DNA of 64,000 nucleotides from Sphingomonadales bacterium (GCA_016872195.1 VHAT01000008.1:1-64000); one strand, 5' to 3'; numbered from the stretch's first letter, positions 1-10,502 are shown. The notes: a model not told the origin generated them from the letters alone. Program-made: numbers and translations.

Positions 1-404
1 AGGAATTTCAGCAAAAAAGAACGCATTTTGCGGTGGTGGTAGATGAGTTCGGGGGTACCAGTGGTATAGTAACCATGGAAGATATTTTAGAAGAAGTAAT
101 CGGTGATATCCGAGATGAATTTGACGAAGAGGAGAACAGTGGTCAGCAGATCGATGAGCATACCTTTATCTTCGACGCCAAGATCAGGCTACACGATCTT
201 TGCCGAAGACTGCAAGTACCGCTCGACACATTCGATCTGGTCAAAGGCGATAGTGATTCGCTCGCCGGAATGGTACTGGAGTTGGCGGGAGAAATGCCGG
301 TCGTTCAACAAGTGATCAGGGCTGGTGATTTTGAATTTACCGTCTTGCAAACGGCTCAGAACAGGATCGAAAAAGTGCAGGTCATCATCCGTCCGCATTC
401 TTAA
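1..404 (+). CDS. gldE: GldE, gliding-motility CorC/HlyC family protein (3' part only)
   Basis: The reading frame is open from the window edge (in frame from base 3), so only about the last 134 residues are present; the GTG at 33 in the ORF track is internal. The visible sequence starts with the end of the second CBS domain ([23 protein letters not shown]), a hallmark of the CorC/HlyC/TlyC family, and continues into the CorC_HlyC transporter-associated domain with a [15 protein letters not shown] stretch. The missing N-terminal part should hold the DUF21 membrane region. GldE is distinguished from other CorC proteins here mainly by the gldD gene that follows after 9 bases, a pairing known from gliding Bacteroidota. 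It is thought to support GldD and the gliding/type IX secretion machinery in the cell envelope. A general CorC transporter is the alternative. Confidence 0.85.
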   Translation, partial: EFQQKRTHFAVVVDEFGGTSGIVTMEDILEEVIGDIRDEFDEEENSGQQIDEHTFIFDAKIRLHDLCRRLQVPLDTFDLVKGDSDSLAGMVLELAGEMPVVQQVIRAGDFEFTVLQTAQNRIEKVQVIIRPHS

Positions 405-413
405 ATCTGGTAT

Positions 414-1022
414 ATGAAACAGTTTTGGAAAATAGTCTTTATAGCAGCGTTGTTTTTTTCTTTGCTGGCCTGTAACAGCGATTATACAGCGGGGAAAAAG
501 CGTGGCTATTACCGGATCTCTTTTCCAGAAAAGAAATACCAGGTATTTGATCAGCCCGGCTATCCGTACACGTTTGAATATCCCGCCTATGCTACGGTCA
601 GTAAGGACACTACCTTTTTTCAAGACCCTGTCGATGATTGGTGGGTCAACATCGATTTTCCCCAATTTGCCGGTCGTATCTATGTAAGCTATAAGCCGAT
701 CACTAGCCGGCCCGTTTTTGATTCGTTGGTCCAAGATGGATTTAAATTAGCGTACCGACAACACGTTAACATGGCCACTCAAATAGAGGATAGTGTTATG
801 CAAACCAATAACGGCGTAGAGGGTATCTATTTTTCGCTGGGGGGGAATACGGCCACCGCCAATCAGTTTTTTGTGACCGACTCTGTCCGCCATTTTTTGC
901 GAGGGGCCTTGTACTTTGATGCCACGCCCAATGCAGATTCCCTGGGTATTGTCAATGATTTTTTAAAAAAGGACCTGCTTCACCTTATCAACACGCTGCA
1001 GTGGCGTACCTCTACTCGATGA
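414..1022 (+). CDS. gldD: GldD, gliding motility lipoprotein
   Basis: This is a 202-residue lipoprotein with a short hydrophobic signal (FWKIVFIAALFFSLLAC) and a lipobox ending at Cys20. The mature part begins with YRISFPEKKYQVFDQPGYPYTFEYP, the recognisable start of GldD. In Flavobacterium johnsoniae GldD is needed for gliding and is linked to the type IX secretion/gliding apparatus; its biochemical role is unknown. The gene follows gldE by 9 bases and overlaps the next gene by 4 bases (ATGA), so the three are probably co-transcribed. Length and ends look complete. Confidence 0.93.
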   Translation: MKQFWKIVFIAALFFSLLACNSDYTAGKKRGYYRISFPEKKYQVFDQPGYPYTFEYPAYATVSKDTTFFQDPVDDWWVNIDFPQFAGRIYVSYKPITSRPVFDSLVQDGFKLAYRQHVNMATQIEDSVMQTNNGVEGIYFSLGGNTATANQFFVTDSVRHFLRGALYFDATPNADSLGIVNDFLKKDLLHLINTLQWRTSTR

Positions 1023-1621
1023 TCGTACTCGATAACATACTCATTAGCGAAGACCTGGTCGATAAAAAATTTGTCTGCGACCTGACGCGTTGTAAAGGGG
1101 GCTGCTGTGAAGACGGCGCAGCGGGGGCTCCGTTGCAGGAAGATGAAAAGGCCATCATAGACAAATGGGCAGATACTGTTAAGCCCTATCTGTCCGCTAC
1201 GGCGTTGGAGACCTTGCAGCAAAAAGGGCATTATAGCTGGAACGATGAGTTCGGCTGGGGTACTCCTACCGTCGACTCCGATAATGAGATCTGCGCTTAT
1301 GGTATCAGACTGTCTGATGGGACCATCCAATGTGCTTTTGAAAAAGCGCATGCTGAAAATAAGATTCCCTGGAAAAAGCCCATCAGTTGCCATCTGTATC
1401 CGATAATCGCCAAGCCCGGAAAAAATGGTGATTACGAAAGAGTCAATTACGAACCTCGTCAAGTGCTTTGCGCAGGAGGTTGTGCGCTGGGAGAAAAGTT
1501 ACAGGTTCCGGTCTATCAGTTCTTAAAGGAGCCGATTGTTCGAAAATGGGGACTTGATTTTTGGGAAGCGCTCGACACGATCGCAAAAGGGGATTGGGAA
1601 GAGACCGACTTTGCCGAATAG
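1019..1621 (+). CDS. DUF3109 family cysteine-cluster protein
   Basis: The predicted protein has 200 residues. I take the ATG at 1019, which overlaps the gldD stop as ATGA; the GTG at 1001 in the ORF track would add only six residues inside gldD. The N-terminal segment CDLTRCKGGCCEDGAAGAPL, the central ISCHLYPI and the later CAGGCALGE show the clustered cysteines typical of DUF3109/YkgJ-like proteins, which probably bind zinc or an Fe-S cluster. No catalytic role is established for the family. No signal peptide is visible, so it is likely cytoplasmic. It sits between gldD and lutB, both on the same strand. Confidence 0.85.
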   Translation: MIVLDNILISEDLVDKKFVCDLTRCKGGCCEDGAAGAPLQEDEKAIIDKWADTVKPYLSATALETLQQKGHYSWNDEFGWGTPTVDSDNEICAYGIRLSDGTIQCAFEKAHAENKIPWKKPISCHLYPIIAKPGKNGDYERVNYEPRQVLCAGGCALGEKLQVPVYQFLKEPIVRKWGLDFWEALDTIAKGDWEETDFAE

Positions 1622-1637
1622 TGTATAATTTTAGCAA

Positions 1638-3017
1638 GTGAATCCGAGTCAGGAACAATTTTTAGCCAAGAGCGCCGTCAAGGCCAGCGATCGGGAGCAC
1701 CGGCGCAAGATCAATTTCAATATTGGCAAGTACAATGCCGTTGTGCCTAAGGGCAAGCAACAATTCATGGATTTAGAATTGGCTCGTGAGCGTGCCAAGA
1801 ATGCAAAGTGGAAAGCGATCGCTACGCTCGACAAACAATTGGAACTCTTTGAGGCTACCATTACGCGCCGCGGGGCCAAGGTAATCTGGGCCGAAGATGC
1901 ACAGCAGGCATTGGATGCGATCGGGCGTATCTGTCGCGAGAAGAAATGTAAGACGCTGGTCAAGAGCAAGAGCATGGTAACCGAAGAGATCCATCTTAAT
2001 GATTATATGCAAAGCATTGGAGTAAATAGTGTAGAGACCGATCTGGGCGAATACATTCAGCAGTTAGATGGGGAGGCTCCCTACCATATCGTTACTCCTG
2101 CTATGCACAAGAGTAAGGAAGACGTGGCTAAGCTCTTTGCAGAAAAACTGGGTACCGATCCCAAGGCTACACCCGAGCAGCTGACGCTCAAGGCACGCGA
2201 GATCTTGCGCGAAAAATATGTGCAGGCCGAGATCGGCGTTACCGGTGCCAATTTTATTGTGAGTGATGTAGGTGGTATTGCGGTAACCGAAAACGAAGGC
2301 AATGCAAGATTAAGCTGCGCTTGGCCCGCTACACATATTGTTATTGCCGGGATCGAAAAAGTGATCCCCTCTATCAACGACCTGGGTTTATTTTGGCCCT
2401 TGCTGGCCACTTTTGGAACCGGACAACAGGTTACCGTGTACAATTCGCTGCTTACGGGTCCTCGTCAACCTGGCGAAACGGATGGACCCACCGATATGTA
2501 CGTGATCTTGCTGGATAATGGACGCACTACCATTCTGGCCGACGAACGGCAACGAGAGAGTTTGTATTGTATTCGGTGTGGCGCCTGTTTGAACGCTTGT
2601 CCTATCTATAAAAATATTGGCGGTCATGCTTATGGGGTTACCTATAGTGGGCCTATCGGCTCGGTCATTACCCCGCATCTGCAGGGTATGGACGAGTATA
2701 AGCATTTGAGCTTTGCCTCTTCATTGTGTGGCAACTGTACCGAAGTCTGTGCGGTCAAGATCAATTTACATGAGCTCCTGCTCGAGAATCGATACGAATC
2801 GGTGCGCGCCGGCAAGGCAGAATTACTCGAGAAGATCGCTTGGCGCGCCTGGAAGCAAGCCATGCTGTTTCGTCCCGCGTTGAACTTGGCAACGAGTAAA
2901 ATGAAAAATTGGTTTGTCAATAAAGTGGTAACGGGATGGACCGCACAGCGTGGCGACTTACAATTTCCAGCGAAAACGTTCAATCAGCGTTGGAAAGAAA
3001 AATTCGGTGATCGTTAG
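1638..3017 (+). CDS. lutB: LutB-type iron-sulfur protein (lactate utilisation)
   Basis: The protein has 459 residues and the GTG at 1638 is the best start. It has a LUD domain (about residues 70-300) followed by two [4Fe-4S] ferredoxin-like motifs, CIRCGACLNACP near residue 310 and CGNCTEVC near residue 365. This is the architecture of LutB/YkgF, the electron-transfer subunit of the LutABC L-lactate oxidation complex. It acts in the cytoplasm, probably with LutA and LutC. A lutC homologue lies about 13 kb away next to ftsH, and no lutA (CCG-domain protein) is in the window. The gene follows the DUF3109 gene by 16 bases. Substrate assignment is by family; other 2-hydroxy acids are possible. 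Confidence 0.9.
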   Translation: MNPSQEQFLAKSAVKASDREHRRKINFNIGKYNAVVPKGKQQFMDLELARERAKNAKWKAIATLDKQLELFEATITRRGAKVIWAEDAQQALDAIGRICREKKCKTLVKSKSMVTEEIHLNDYMQSIGVNSVETDLGEYIQQLDGEAPYHIVTPAMHKSKEDVAKLFAEKLGTDPKATPEQLTLKAREILREKYVQAEIGVTGANFIVSDVGGIAVTENEGNARLSCAWPATHIVIAGIEKVIPSINDLGLFWPLLATFGTGQQVTVYNSLLTGPRQPGETDGPTDMYVILLDNGRTTILADERQRESLYCIRCGACLNACPIYKNIGGHAYGVTYSGPIGSVITPHLQGMDEYKHLSFASSLCGNCTEVCAVKINLHELLLENRYESVRAGKAELLEKIAWRAWKQAMLFRPALNLATSKMKNWFVNKVVTGWTAQRGDLQFPAKTFNQRWKEKFGDR

Positions 3018-3042
3018 TTCACTTACTTCGTTGTCCTGATCC

Positions 3043-3978
3043 TCATATTCCCTCTGTCTCAGGTTGCTCCACCGATGCACCGGATGTAAAGGCTTTATTG
3101 ACCAACCACACTCCTAACAGTGTAACGAGGCCACCGCCCAAAATATAGGGGGTGATCTTATCATCAAAAAGAAGGGATCCACATAGCAGGGCCACTACCG
3201 GATTTACATAGGCGTAGATAGAAGCTTGTTCGGTCGGAAGGTGTTGTAAGGCGTACAAGTAAGCGATAAAGGAAAGTACCGATCCAAAAAAGACAAGATA
3301 TCCGATCACCATCCAAGCGCGAAGCGGAATCGATGACAGGGGTACGGCCCATCCGGTAGCTTGTGTAAAGCTCGTCAGCACAATTCCTGATATAAGCATT
3401 TGAATCCCTAAACTAAAGTAAGGATTGAAATGCGTGGCTTGTTTTTTGGTGTATAAGGTAGCAAAGGCCCAGGTCCAGGTGGCGATCAGCGAAAGGGTAA
3501 TACCGAATCGAAAATCGGGATCTAAAAAATCGCCAAGATGATCATAAAATATAATGCAGACGCCTCCGAAGCCCAGCAAGAGCCCGGTAATAGCTTTACC
3601 GGGCATTTTTTCTTTTTGGGTAAAGAATCCGATAATAACTAACCAGAGTGGAAAGATGGCCCCCATAATGGAGCCCAACCCAGCCGAAATATATTTTACG
3701 CCCCAGGTGCTGAGCCCGTTACTCAAGACAAAATTCAAAACGCAAAGTAATAGGATCGGTCTCCATTCCTTGCCCCTTGGTAATGCAGCTCGCTGGTAGA
3801 GGAAAAAAAATACATAGAGGATACCCGCCGCCAGTTGACGCATTCCAGCCAATTGAAGGGCCGGAATATGACGAGTACCTTCTTTGGAGGCTACCCAGGT
3901 GGTACCCCACAAGAAGCAAACGGCCGCCAAGGCCAAGAACGCTTTGGGCCGGGTGTTTTGTTGGGTAGAGATAGACAA
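3043..3978 (-). CDS. EamA/DMT family transporter
   Basis: The protein has 311 residues and about ten hydrophobic segments, with the two EamA repeats of the drug/metabolite transporter superfamily. Family features include FLWGTTWVASKEGTRHIPALQLAGMRQ near the N-terminus and a second repeat ending ASIYAYVNPVVALLCGSLLFDDKIT. It is an inner-membrane exporter or permease of unknown substrate. The start lies 11 bases downstream of the purH stop on the same strand, so it may be the last gene of carB-comEC-purH-eamA. It converges on lutB. Confidence 0.9.
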   Translation of the reverse strand: MSISTQQNTRPKAFLALAAVCFLWGTTWVASKEGTRHIPALQLAGMRQLAAGILYVFFFLYQRAALPRGKEWRPILLLCVLNFVLSNGLSTWGVKYISAGLGSIMGAIFPLWLVIIGFFTQKEKMPGKAITGLLLGFGGVCIIFYDHLGDFLDPDFRFGITLSLIATWTWAFATLYTKKQATHFNPYFSLGIQMLISGIVLTSFTQATGWAVPLSSIPLRAWMVIGYLVFFGSVLSFIAYLYALQHLPTEQASIYAYVNPVVALLCGSLLFDDKITPYILGGGLVTLLGVWLVNKAFTSGASVEQPETEGI

Positions 3979-3989
3979 GAAGCGAAAGA

Positions 3990-5501
3990 TTAATGCTTGA
4001 AGTGTCGTTGCCCTGTCATCACGAGTATCAGTTGGTGCTCTTTACAGTAATCGATGGAGTCTTGATCGCGAATGGATCCACCAGGCTGAATAAAGGCCGT
4101 AATACCGGCCTGGTGTCCCAATTGCACACAATCACCGAAGGGAAAGAAGGCATCACTGGCCATTACCGCGCCCTGTAGGTCTGCGGTAAATTGTCTGGCT
4201 TTATCAAGCGCTTGCCGAAGGGAATCGATACGGCTGGTTTGTCCACAACCCTTTCCGATGAGTTGTTTATTTTTCACCAAGGCAATCGCATTCGATTTTA
4301 GATGCTTGGCGATCAGGTTGGCAAATAACAGGTCGTCCTTTATCGATTCGTTACAGAGGGGGCCAGCCACCTGCTTCCATTCGTTTATATTTCCGTTGTC
4401 GCTGTCTTGCGCTAATACTCCATTGAGTACAGAGCGAAACTGTCGGGTCACGGCCGGTTGCGGGTGCAGTTGTAGTAGTATTCGATTCTTTTTTGTTTGC
4501 AATAGGGTAAGCGCTTCTTTCTCGAAGGCGGGGGCCATCAGTACTTCAAAGAATATATCTTGAATAGAGGCCGCTGTTTCTTTATCGATAGGACGATTAC
4601 AAATGAGTACCCCTCCAAAGGCGCTTTCCGGATCGCCGGCCAGTGCCGCTTGCCAGGAATCAAAAACAGTTGACCGCTTCGCTACACCACAAACGTTATT
4701 ATGTTTGATGATAGCAAAGCTAGTGGCATCGAATTCTCTGATAAGTTGCAGCGCCGCTTCCACATCCAGTAAATTATTATAAGAGAGCTCCTTGCCATGC
4801 AATTGGGTAAAGAGTTCTTCGGTACGGCCGTAAAATAAAGCGGACTGGTGGGGGTTCTCTCCATAGCGAAGTGAACGCGAGGTGCCTATAGCGGCTACAA
4901 AACCGGTAGCACCCAATGGGTCGAAATACTGAGCGATATCGGCATCGTATTGGGCTACGATGGCAAAGGCCTGGGCCGCTAATTGTTTACGTTGGGCAAG
5001 ACTAATTATCCCTTTTTGTTCTTGTAATAGTTGTACCAGGTAGGTATATTCTTTTTTTGCAGCTACTACCGCAACGTCATTGAAGTTTTTAGCAGCGGCT
5101 CTGATCATGGAAGGACCGCCAATATCAATTTTTTCTATGATGGCCTTTTCTTCATTGGTGGATTTGACTGTCTCTTCGAATGGATACAGGTCTACGATCA
5201 CCAGATCGATAGCTGGAATATGATGATCCTGCATTTCTTGCAGATGTGTTGCCTCATCTCGTTTACCAAGAATACCTCCAAAGACAGAAGGGTGCAAGGT
5301 TTTGACCCGCCCACCTAAGATGGAGGGATAGCCCGTTAGTTTTTCAACCGGAATAACGGGAACGCCTAGTTCCGAGATAAAGGCTTGTGTGCCCCCGGTA
5401 GAGTAGATCGTGATCCCTAAGGCATGTAGTTGATGAATGATGGGTTCCAGACCATCTTTATAAAAGACGGAAATGAGGGCGGAGCGAATTTGTTTATCCA
5501 T
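3990..5501 (-). CDS. purH: Bifunctional AICAR formyltransferase / IMP cyclohydrolase
   Basis: PurH catalyses the last two steps of de novo purine synthesis: formylation of AICAR with 10-formyl-THF, then ring closure to IMP. The protein has 503 residues, normal for the family. The N-terminal MGS-like cyclohydrolase domain holds ALISVFYKDGL and STGGT followed by LGGRVKTLHP, and the AICAR transformylase domain holds SYNNLLDVEAAL and KHNNVCG. The C-terminus (SDAFFPFGD, ending GQRHFKH) is intact. It lies 38 bases downstream of comEC and 11 bases upstream of the EamA gene. No purine-specific regulatory site is evident in the short gap upstream. Confidence 0.97.
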   Translation of the reverse strand: MDKQIRSALISVFYKDGLEPIIHQLHALGITIYSTGGTQAFISELGVPVIPVEKLTGYPSILGGRVKTLHPSVFGGILGKRDEATHLQEMQDHHIPAIDLVIVDLYPFEETVKSTNEEKAIIEKIDIGGPSMIRAAAKNFNDVAVVAAKKEYTYLVQLLQEQKGIISLAQRKQLAAQAFAIVAQYDADIAQYFDPLGATGFVAAIGTSRSLRYGENPHQSALFYGRTEELFTQLHGKELSYNNLLDVEAALQLIREFDATSFAIIKHNNVCGVAKRSTVFDSWQAALAGDPESAFGGVLICNRPIDKETAASIQDIFFEVLMAPAFEKEALTLLQTKKNRILLQLHPQPAVTRQFRSVLNGVLAQDSDNGNINEWKQVAGPLCNESIKDDLLFANLIAKHLKSNAIALVKNKQLIGKGCGQTSRIDSLRQALDKARQFTADLQGAVMASDAFFPFGDCVQLGHQAGITAFIQPGGSIRDQDSIDYCKEHQLILVMTGQRHFKH

Positions 5502-5539
5502 TGCAAAAAGCAGGGCTGTTAAGGAGAGGCGAAGGTACT

Positions 5540-7630
5540 CTATCGAAGGGAGCTTACAAAGGCGCCGGCCCGTCTTGTATCATGTATGCTGATCTGCAAA
5601 CTGTCGAGTAAAGAAAGCCAGCGCTGGCGAGTTCTTTCGCCGGCCGAACCGTCTAGTACAGCTTTTCGGATCTTTCTATTCAGTACCCAACTTTCACCTT
5701 GGTAGGGGGCCCGGTGGCCGATGATCAATAGATCGATCGGTATCGAGTCGGGTGCAGGGGGTATCCTCTCTTTATCGGCTACCCAAATTTTTTGGTCATC
5801 ATATACGATTTGTGGGCTATACGATAAGGAGTTTGTTTTTTGAATCCCGGCTGCTTGTCTGGACGACCGAATGATATAGGCAGCACTCATGGGATCTTTA
5901 TTTTGTTTGCAATCTACAAGACCGGTGCAACGGGTCCCCTCAATCAGATCGATGGCCGTGAAGCCGGGTATCTGGTATACGATCAACCATTTTTGTCTGG
6001 ACTGTTCGTATCGATGTGCAATTTGTGATCCCAGCAGCAAAAGGACTGTCAGCAGGGTAAGAAATCTTCCGGTAGAACTCTTATTGACGAGCCAATGTGT
6101 TCCTGCAAGGAAAAATCCAAACAGAAGGATCGTCTCGGGCAAGCTCCACTGTAAGTCGGTAAATAAAAGTCCCGGAATGCTCTCTACCCAACTCACATAC
6201 TCATTGAGTAACATGATCAAAAAGGCAATGCCTTTTCCGATCCATCCTGCCAGGAGCGGAAAGGGGCTACAGACCAGTAGTAAGAGTAGTGATGCTAAAA
6301 TGATGCTGGACAAGGGAACGGCGATCAGATTACTCAATAAAAAGGCACCTGGAAATTGATGAAAATAATAAAGTGAGATCGGGGTAGTAAAAACTTGTGC
6401 GGCAATACTAACGGCGATCAGTTGTCCGGGAGCATGCCACCAGATCTTGGTAAAACTAAGTTGGCGAGACAGATTTTTTCCAATTAATAGGATCCCTGCT
6501 ATTGCGGCAAAGGAGAGTTGAAAACCCAGGTCCCAGAGCCAAAAAGGGTCGTAGCATAATAATAAGAATGCCGATACCATTAGCGTATTGAGTGAATTAC
6601 CCTTTCGTTGTATAAGCTCTCCCAATACGACCGAACTAAAAAGTAGGGTTGCTCTAAGTAGAGAAGGCGTACCGCCGGCTAATAAGCTGAATAGCCAAAG
6701 ACTCCCCAGCACCAGTAGTTGTATCAACGGTTGGATCCATCTCTTTTTAGTAAAGGGGCGTAAGCACCAGCTAAGTATTCCGCCGATCAGTGCCAGGTGC
6801 ATGCCGGATATGGCAATAATATGAACGACACCCGTATTACTATACGAACGATTGAGCGCCGGATCGAGGTCTTGCCGGTAGCCGATCAGCAAGGCCTCGG
6901 CCAGGCCGGCGGCTTCCGGGTCGGGGATGGTGCTTTGTAGTAGGGCGCATATTTTTTTTCGAAGTTCAATTAGTTTTTTTTTCCAATAGTACGGTTGCTG
7001 CAGAGCCGCTAGCTGGTACTCCTCTGTTCTAAGAAAAAGCTGGTGAGTGATTCCCTTTCTCATTTGATATTCTTTCCAGTTTCGCTCTCCCGGGTTCTTT
7101 GGAGGCTCTATAAGGGCAGGTAGTCGAGTGGCCCAAATTGTATCGCCCCATGTCGGCATGCTGCCTTGGCTATCTTTTAGCAGGTATAATTTGACTTTTC
7201 CTTTTACATGCTGCTCGCTATTCTTTTCATATCGTTTTCGCACCTCGGCCACCACTCCATAGGTTTTTGGTTTTTCAGTGGGCTCCTCACAGACAATGTA
7301 TTCCCAGACTGCGCTGCTATCAGCGGTTGCCACTGCTCCCAGCCAATGCGGGTCTTTTCGAATGTCTTGTTTTATGCAGAGCCCACTGCCTGCTGAAAAA
7401 AAGAGTAGACCGCTACCCAATAAGGTGAATGGCGTAGATCGTATCCGAAGTGTATCGGGCCAAAAAGAGATGCTGACCAATAGCAGCGCTCCGACTATAG
7501 AAGTACTGAGCAGAACCCATTGGGGTTGGGGCCTATACCACTGGCAGCAGATTCCGGCGGCAAGAGCCAATACAGGAGAAAGCATGGGCACGCGGTACCA
7601 ATAGTAAAGAAGGGTAGTATGCACAGACAA
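5540..7630 (-). CDS. ComEC/Rec2 family DNA-uptake channel protein
   Basis: The protein has up to 696 residues. It has an N-terminal membrane region with a DUF4131-type soluble domain (about 20-190), then the multi-pass Competence domain with the signature NTGVVHIIAISGMHLALIGG. In transformable bacteria ComEC forms the inner-membrane channel for single-stranded DNA. The last ~150 residues sit where many ComEC proteins have a metallo-beta-lactamase domain, but I see no HxHxDH motif, so that part is degenerate or different. The start is uncertain: TTG 7630, GTG 7624 and ATG 7585 are in frame, and the YYWYRVPML segment looks like the family N-terminus, so an upstream start is preferred. It lies between carB and purH on the same strand. 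Confidence 0.88.
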   Translation of the reverse strand: MSVHTTLLYYWYRVPMLSPVLALAAGICCQWYRPQPQWVLLSTSIVGALLLVSISFWPDTLRIRSTPFTLLGSGLLFFSAGSGLCIKQDIRKDPHWLGAVATADSSAVWEYIVCEEPTEKPKTYGVVAEVRKRYEKNSEQHVKGKVKLYLLKDSQGSMPTWGDTIWATRLPALIEPPKNPGERNWKEYQMRKGITHQLFLRTEEYQLAALQQPYYWKKKLIELRKKICALLQSTIPDPEAAGLAEALLIGYRQDLDPALNRSYSNTGVVHIIAISGMHLALIGGILSWCLRPFTKKRWIQPLIQLLVLGSLWLFSLLAGGTPSLLRATLLFSSVVLGELIQRKGNSLNTLMVSAFLLLCYDPFWLWDLGFQLSFAAIAGILLIGKNLSRQLSFTKIWWHAPGQLIAVSIAAQVFTTPISLYYFHQFPGAFLLSNLIAVPLSSIILASLLLLLVCSPFPLLAGWIGKGIAFLIMLLNEYVSWVESIPGLLFTDLQWSLPETILLFGFFLAGTHWLVNKSSTGRFLTLLTVLLLLGSQIAHRYEQSRQKWLIVYQIPGFTAIDLIEGTRCTGLVDCKQNKDPMSAAYIIRSSRQAAGIQKTNSLSYSPQIVYDDQKIWVADKERIPPAPDSIPIDLLIIGHRAPYQGESWVLNRKIRKAVLDGSAGERTRQRWLSLLDSLQISIHDTRRAGAFVSSLR

Positions 7631-7676
7631 AAAAATAATGTCGGTGCCATCAGGATGCCAGTGATAAAACTCGGGC

Positions 7677-10502
7677 CTACTTGCTTAAATACATACTTCG
7701 GTCTTTGTAAAGCTGACGGAAGTAAGGGTCGCGCAGATCGTCGATAAACCGAATGGCTTCTCCGGTCGATTTCATTTCGGGTCCTAACTCTTTATTGACG
7801 CCTGGAAATTTATTGAAGCTAAAGACGGGTTCTTTGATGGCAAAGCCCTTTAGATTTTTTTTCATGGTAAAGTCACGCAGTGTATGAGTGCCCAGCATCA
7901 CCTTGGTGGCGATATTCAAATAAGGGATCTGGTACGCCTTTGCGATAAAGGGTGTCGTACGCGATGCGCGAGGATTGGCTTCTATCACAAAGACCTTACC
8001 GTCTTTGATCGCGAATTGGATATTGATAAGTCCGCGGATCTCAAGGGCACGGGCGATCTTTTCGGCATACTCCTCCATTTTTTGTACGATCAGTGGCGAC
8101 AAATTAAAGGCGGGCAATACCGCATTGCTGTCTCCTGAGTGGATGCCGGCCGGTTCAATATGTTCCATCACACCCATTACATGAAACGATTCTCCATCAA
8201 AGATGGCGTCGATCTCGGCCTCTTGGCAGCGATCTAAAAAGTGATCGATCAAAATTTTATTACCGGGAATATGCTTTAGCAAACTCACCACGGCTCTTTC
8301 TACTTCTTCGTCATTGATAACGATACGCATGCGTTGTCCCCCCAACACATAAGAAGGTCGCACCAGTACCGGATAGCCTACTTTATTAGCCACTTCAACT
8401 GCATCGTCTACCGACCAAGCGGTTCCATACTCCGGGTAGGGTATAGCCAATTCTTTCAGCATATCACTGAAACGGCCTCTGTCTTCGGCAATGTCCAAAC
8501 TGTCGAAAGAAGTGCCTATGATCTTAATTCCTTTTTTATGAAGCCGCTCCGCTAGCTTAAGGGCGGTTTGCCCACCTAATTGTACAATGACCCCCTCGGG
8601 TTTTTCGTGTTCTACGATCTCCCAGAGGTGTTCCCAATACACAGGCTCAAAGTAAAGTTTATCGGCCATATCGAAATCAGTAGAGACCGTTTCGGGATTG
8701 CAATTGACCATGATCGCTTCGAAGCCGGCTTCCTTAATGGCCAGCAGTCCGTGCACACAGCAATAGTCGAATTCGATGCCTTGCCCGATGCGATTGGGGC
8801 CTGAACCGAGTACTATTATCTTTTTCTTATTGCTGACGATACTCTCGTTATGATGCCCTCTTTCGAAGGTCGAATAGAAATAAGGCGTTTTAGCTTCGAA
8901 CTCGGCGGCACAGGTATCTACCATTTTATAGACCCGGGTTAGACCCAGCTTTTTTCTTTTTTCATAGATCGCATCCTCATCGCCATTACGAAGGATACGA
9001 GCGATCTGCTCATCGCTAAAGCCATGAATTTTTGCTTTTTCCAGTAAGGCCTCGGGTACGTCCTCCAGACTGTAAGCGGCTAACTCTTTTTCGATGTTTA
9101 CGATCTTTTGGATCTCATAGAGAAACCAGCGATCTATCCCATTGGTGGCTTTCGATATGGACCCTACCGAGATACCGGCTTGCAAGGCATCTTTGATACG
9201 AAACAGCCGATCCCATTTTGGCGTCTTGATATATTCAAGCAACTCTTCGGCCCGCATTAGACTCTTTCCATAATAGCCAAGTCCTACCGCATTATTTTCT
9301 AAACTCTGGCAGGCTTTTTGGATCGCTTCGGTAAAACTTCTTCCGATGCCCATTACCTCGCCCACACTTTTCATTTGTAGCCCCAAGGTATCGTTGGCCC
9401 CCTTGAACTTATCGAAGTTCCAACGTGGGATCTTGACGATCACATAGTCGAGAGCCGGCTCAAAATAGGCCGAGGTGGTTTTGGTAATTTGATTTTGTAA
9501 TTCGTCGAGATGATATCCGATAGCGAGCTTAGCAGCGATCTTGGCGATCGGATAGCCGGTAGCTTTACTTGCCAGGGCAGAAGAGCGACTCACTCTGGGG
9601 TTGATCTCAATAGCAATGATCTCTTCGGTCTCGGGGTCAAGGGCAAATTGCACATTACATCCTCCGGAAAAATTACCCAGGTCGCGCATCATACGTATCG
9701 CTGTATTGCGCATCAATTGCATGGCCGTATCACTGAGTGTCATTGCCGGGGCTACTGTTATGGAATCACCCGTATGCACGCCCATGGGATCAAAGTTCTC
9801 GACGGTACAAATGATACAGACATTATTGGCCGCATCTCGCAGTAGTTCCAATTCAAATTCCTTCCAGCCTAATACGGCCTTTTCGACCAGTACCTCATGA
9901 ATGGGGGAGGCTTGTAATCCTCTGTTGAGAGCCTCATCGAGATCTTCTTTATCGTGCACAAATCCGCCACCGGTTCCGCCCAATGTAAAAGAGGGTCGGA
10001 TCACCAGCGGAAAACCGATCTCTTGTGCAAATTCTTTTCCTTCCAAAAAGGAGTTGGCGGTTTTGGCCGTGGCAACTTTTACGCCTAGTTCTATCATCCA
10101 TTGTCTGAACTTTTCCCGGTCCTCGGCTTTATCGATGGCTTTGATATCGACCCCGATCAATCGAACATTATATTGTTTCCACAGGCCCAGTTCTTCTGCC
10201 TCTTTGGCCAGGTTCAGGGCCGTTTGTCCTCCCATGGTAGGCAACACGGCATCGATCTGGTTTTCTTTTAAGATCTTTTCTATGCTCTCAACGGTCAAGG
10301 GTAACAAATACACTTTGTCGGCCATCATGGGGTCGGTCATGATCGTGGCAGGGTTGCTATTGATCAATACCACTTTTATTCCCTCTTCGCGTAAACTACG
10401 GGCCGCTTGGGTACCGGAATAATCGAACTCGCAAGCCTGTCCAATAATGATGGGGCCCGATCCAATGATCAGTACCGAGCGGATAGAGGTGTCTTTAGGC
10501 AT
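7677..10502 (-). CDS. carB: Carbamoyl-phosphate synthase large subunit, short form
   Basis: CarB makes carbamoyl phosphate from ammonia (delivered by CarA), bicarbonate and two ATP, feeding pyrimidine and arginine synthesis. The two ATP-grasp halves are present: the N-half starts [24 protein letters not shown] and the second half [24 protein letters not shown]. The protein ends at residue 941, just after the second synthetase half, whereas enterobacterial CarB is about 1070 residues. The C-terminal MGS-like allosteric domain is therefore absent, a short form I recall from other Bacteroidota. Start is ATG, and a TAGCTTTG box lies about 45 bases upstream. carA is not in the window. comEC starts 46 bases downstream. 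Confidence 0.96.
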   Translation of the reverse strand: MPKDTSIRSVLIIGSGPIIIGQACEFDYSGTQAARSLREEGIKVVLINSNPATIMTDPMMADKVYLLPLTVESIEKILKENQIDAVLPTMGGQTALNLAKEAEELGLWKQYNVRLIGVDIKAIDKAEDREKFRQWMIELGVKVATAKTANSFLEGKEFAQEIGFPLVIRPSFTLGGTGGGFVHDKEDLDEALNRGLQASPIHEVLVEKAVLGWKEFELELLRDAANNVCIICTVENFDPMGVHTGDSITVAPAMTLSDTAMQLMRNTAIRMMRDLGNFSGGCNVQFALDPETEEIIAIEINPRVSRSSALASKATGYPIAKIAAKLAIGYHLDELQNQITKTTSAYFEPALDYVIVKIPRWNFDKFKGANDTLGLQMKSVGEVMGIGRSFTEAIQKACQSLENNAVGLGYYGKSLMRAEELLEYIKTPKWDRLFRIKDALQAGISVGSISKATNGIDRWFLYEIQKIVNIEKELAAYSLEDVPEALLEKAKIHGFSDEQIARILRNGDEDAIYEKRKKLGLTRVYKMVDTCAAEFEAKTPYFYSTFERGHHNESIVSNKKKIIVLGSGPNRIGQGIEFDYCCVHGLLAIKEAGFEAIMVNCNPETVSTDFDMADKLYFEPVYWEHLWEIVEHEKPEGVIVQLGGQTALKLAERLHKKGIKIIGTSFDSLDIAEDRGRFSDMLKELAIPYPEYGTAWSVDDAVEVANKVGYPVLVRPSYVLGGQRMRIVINDEEVERAVVSLLKHIPGNKILIDHFLDRCQEAEIDAIFDGESFHVMGVMEHIEPAGIHSGDSNAVLPAFNLSPLIVQKMEEYAEKIARALEIRGLINIQFAIKDGKVFVIEANPRASRTTPFIAKAYQIPYLNIATKVMLGTHTLRDFTMKKNLKGFAIKEPVFSFNKFPGVNKELGPEMKSTGEAIRFIDDLRDPYFRQLYKDRSMYLSK

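Noticed and set aside
9901-10422. Plus-strand ORF of 173 aa opposite carB
   Set aside because: It is the antisense shadow of a well-supported carB, rich in Ser and Arg, with no family resemblance.
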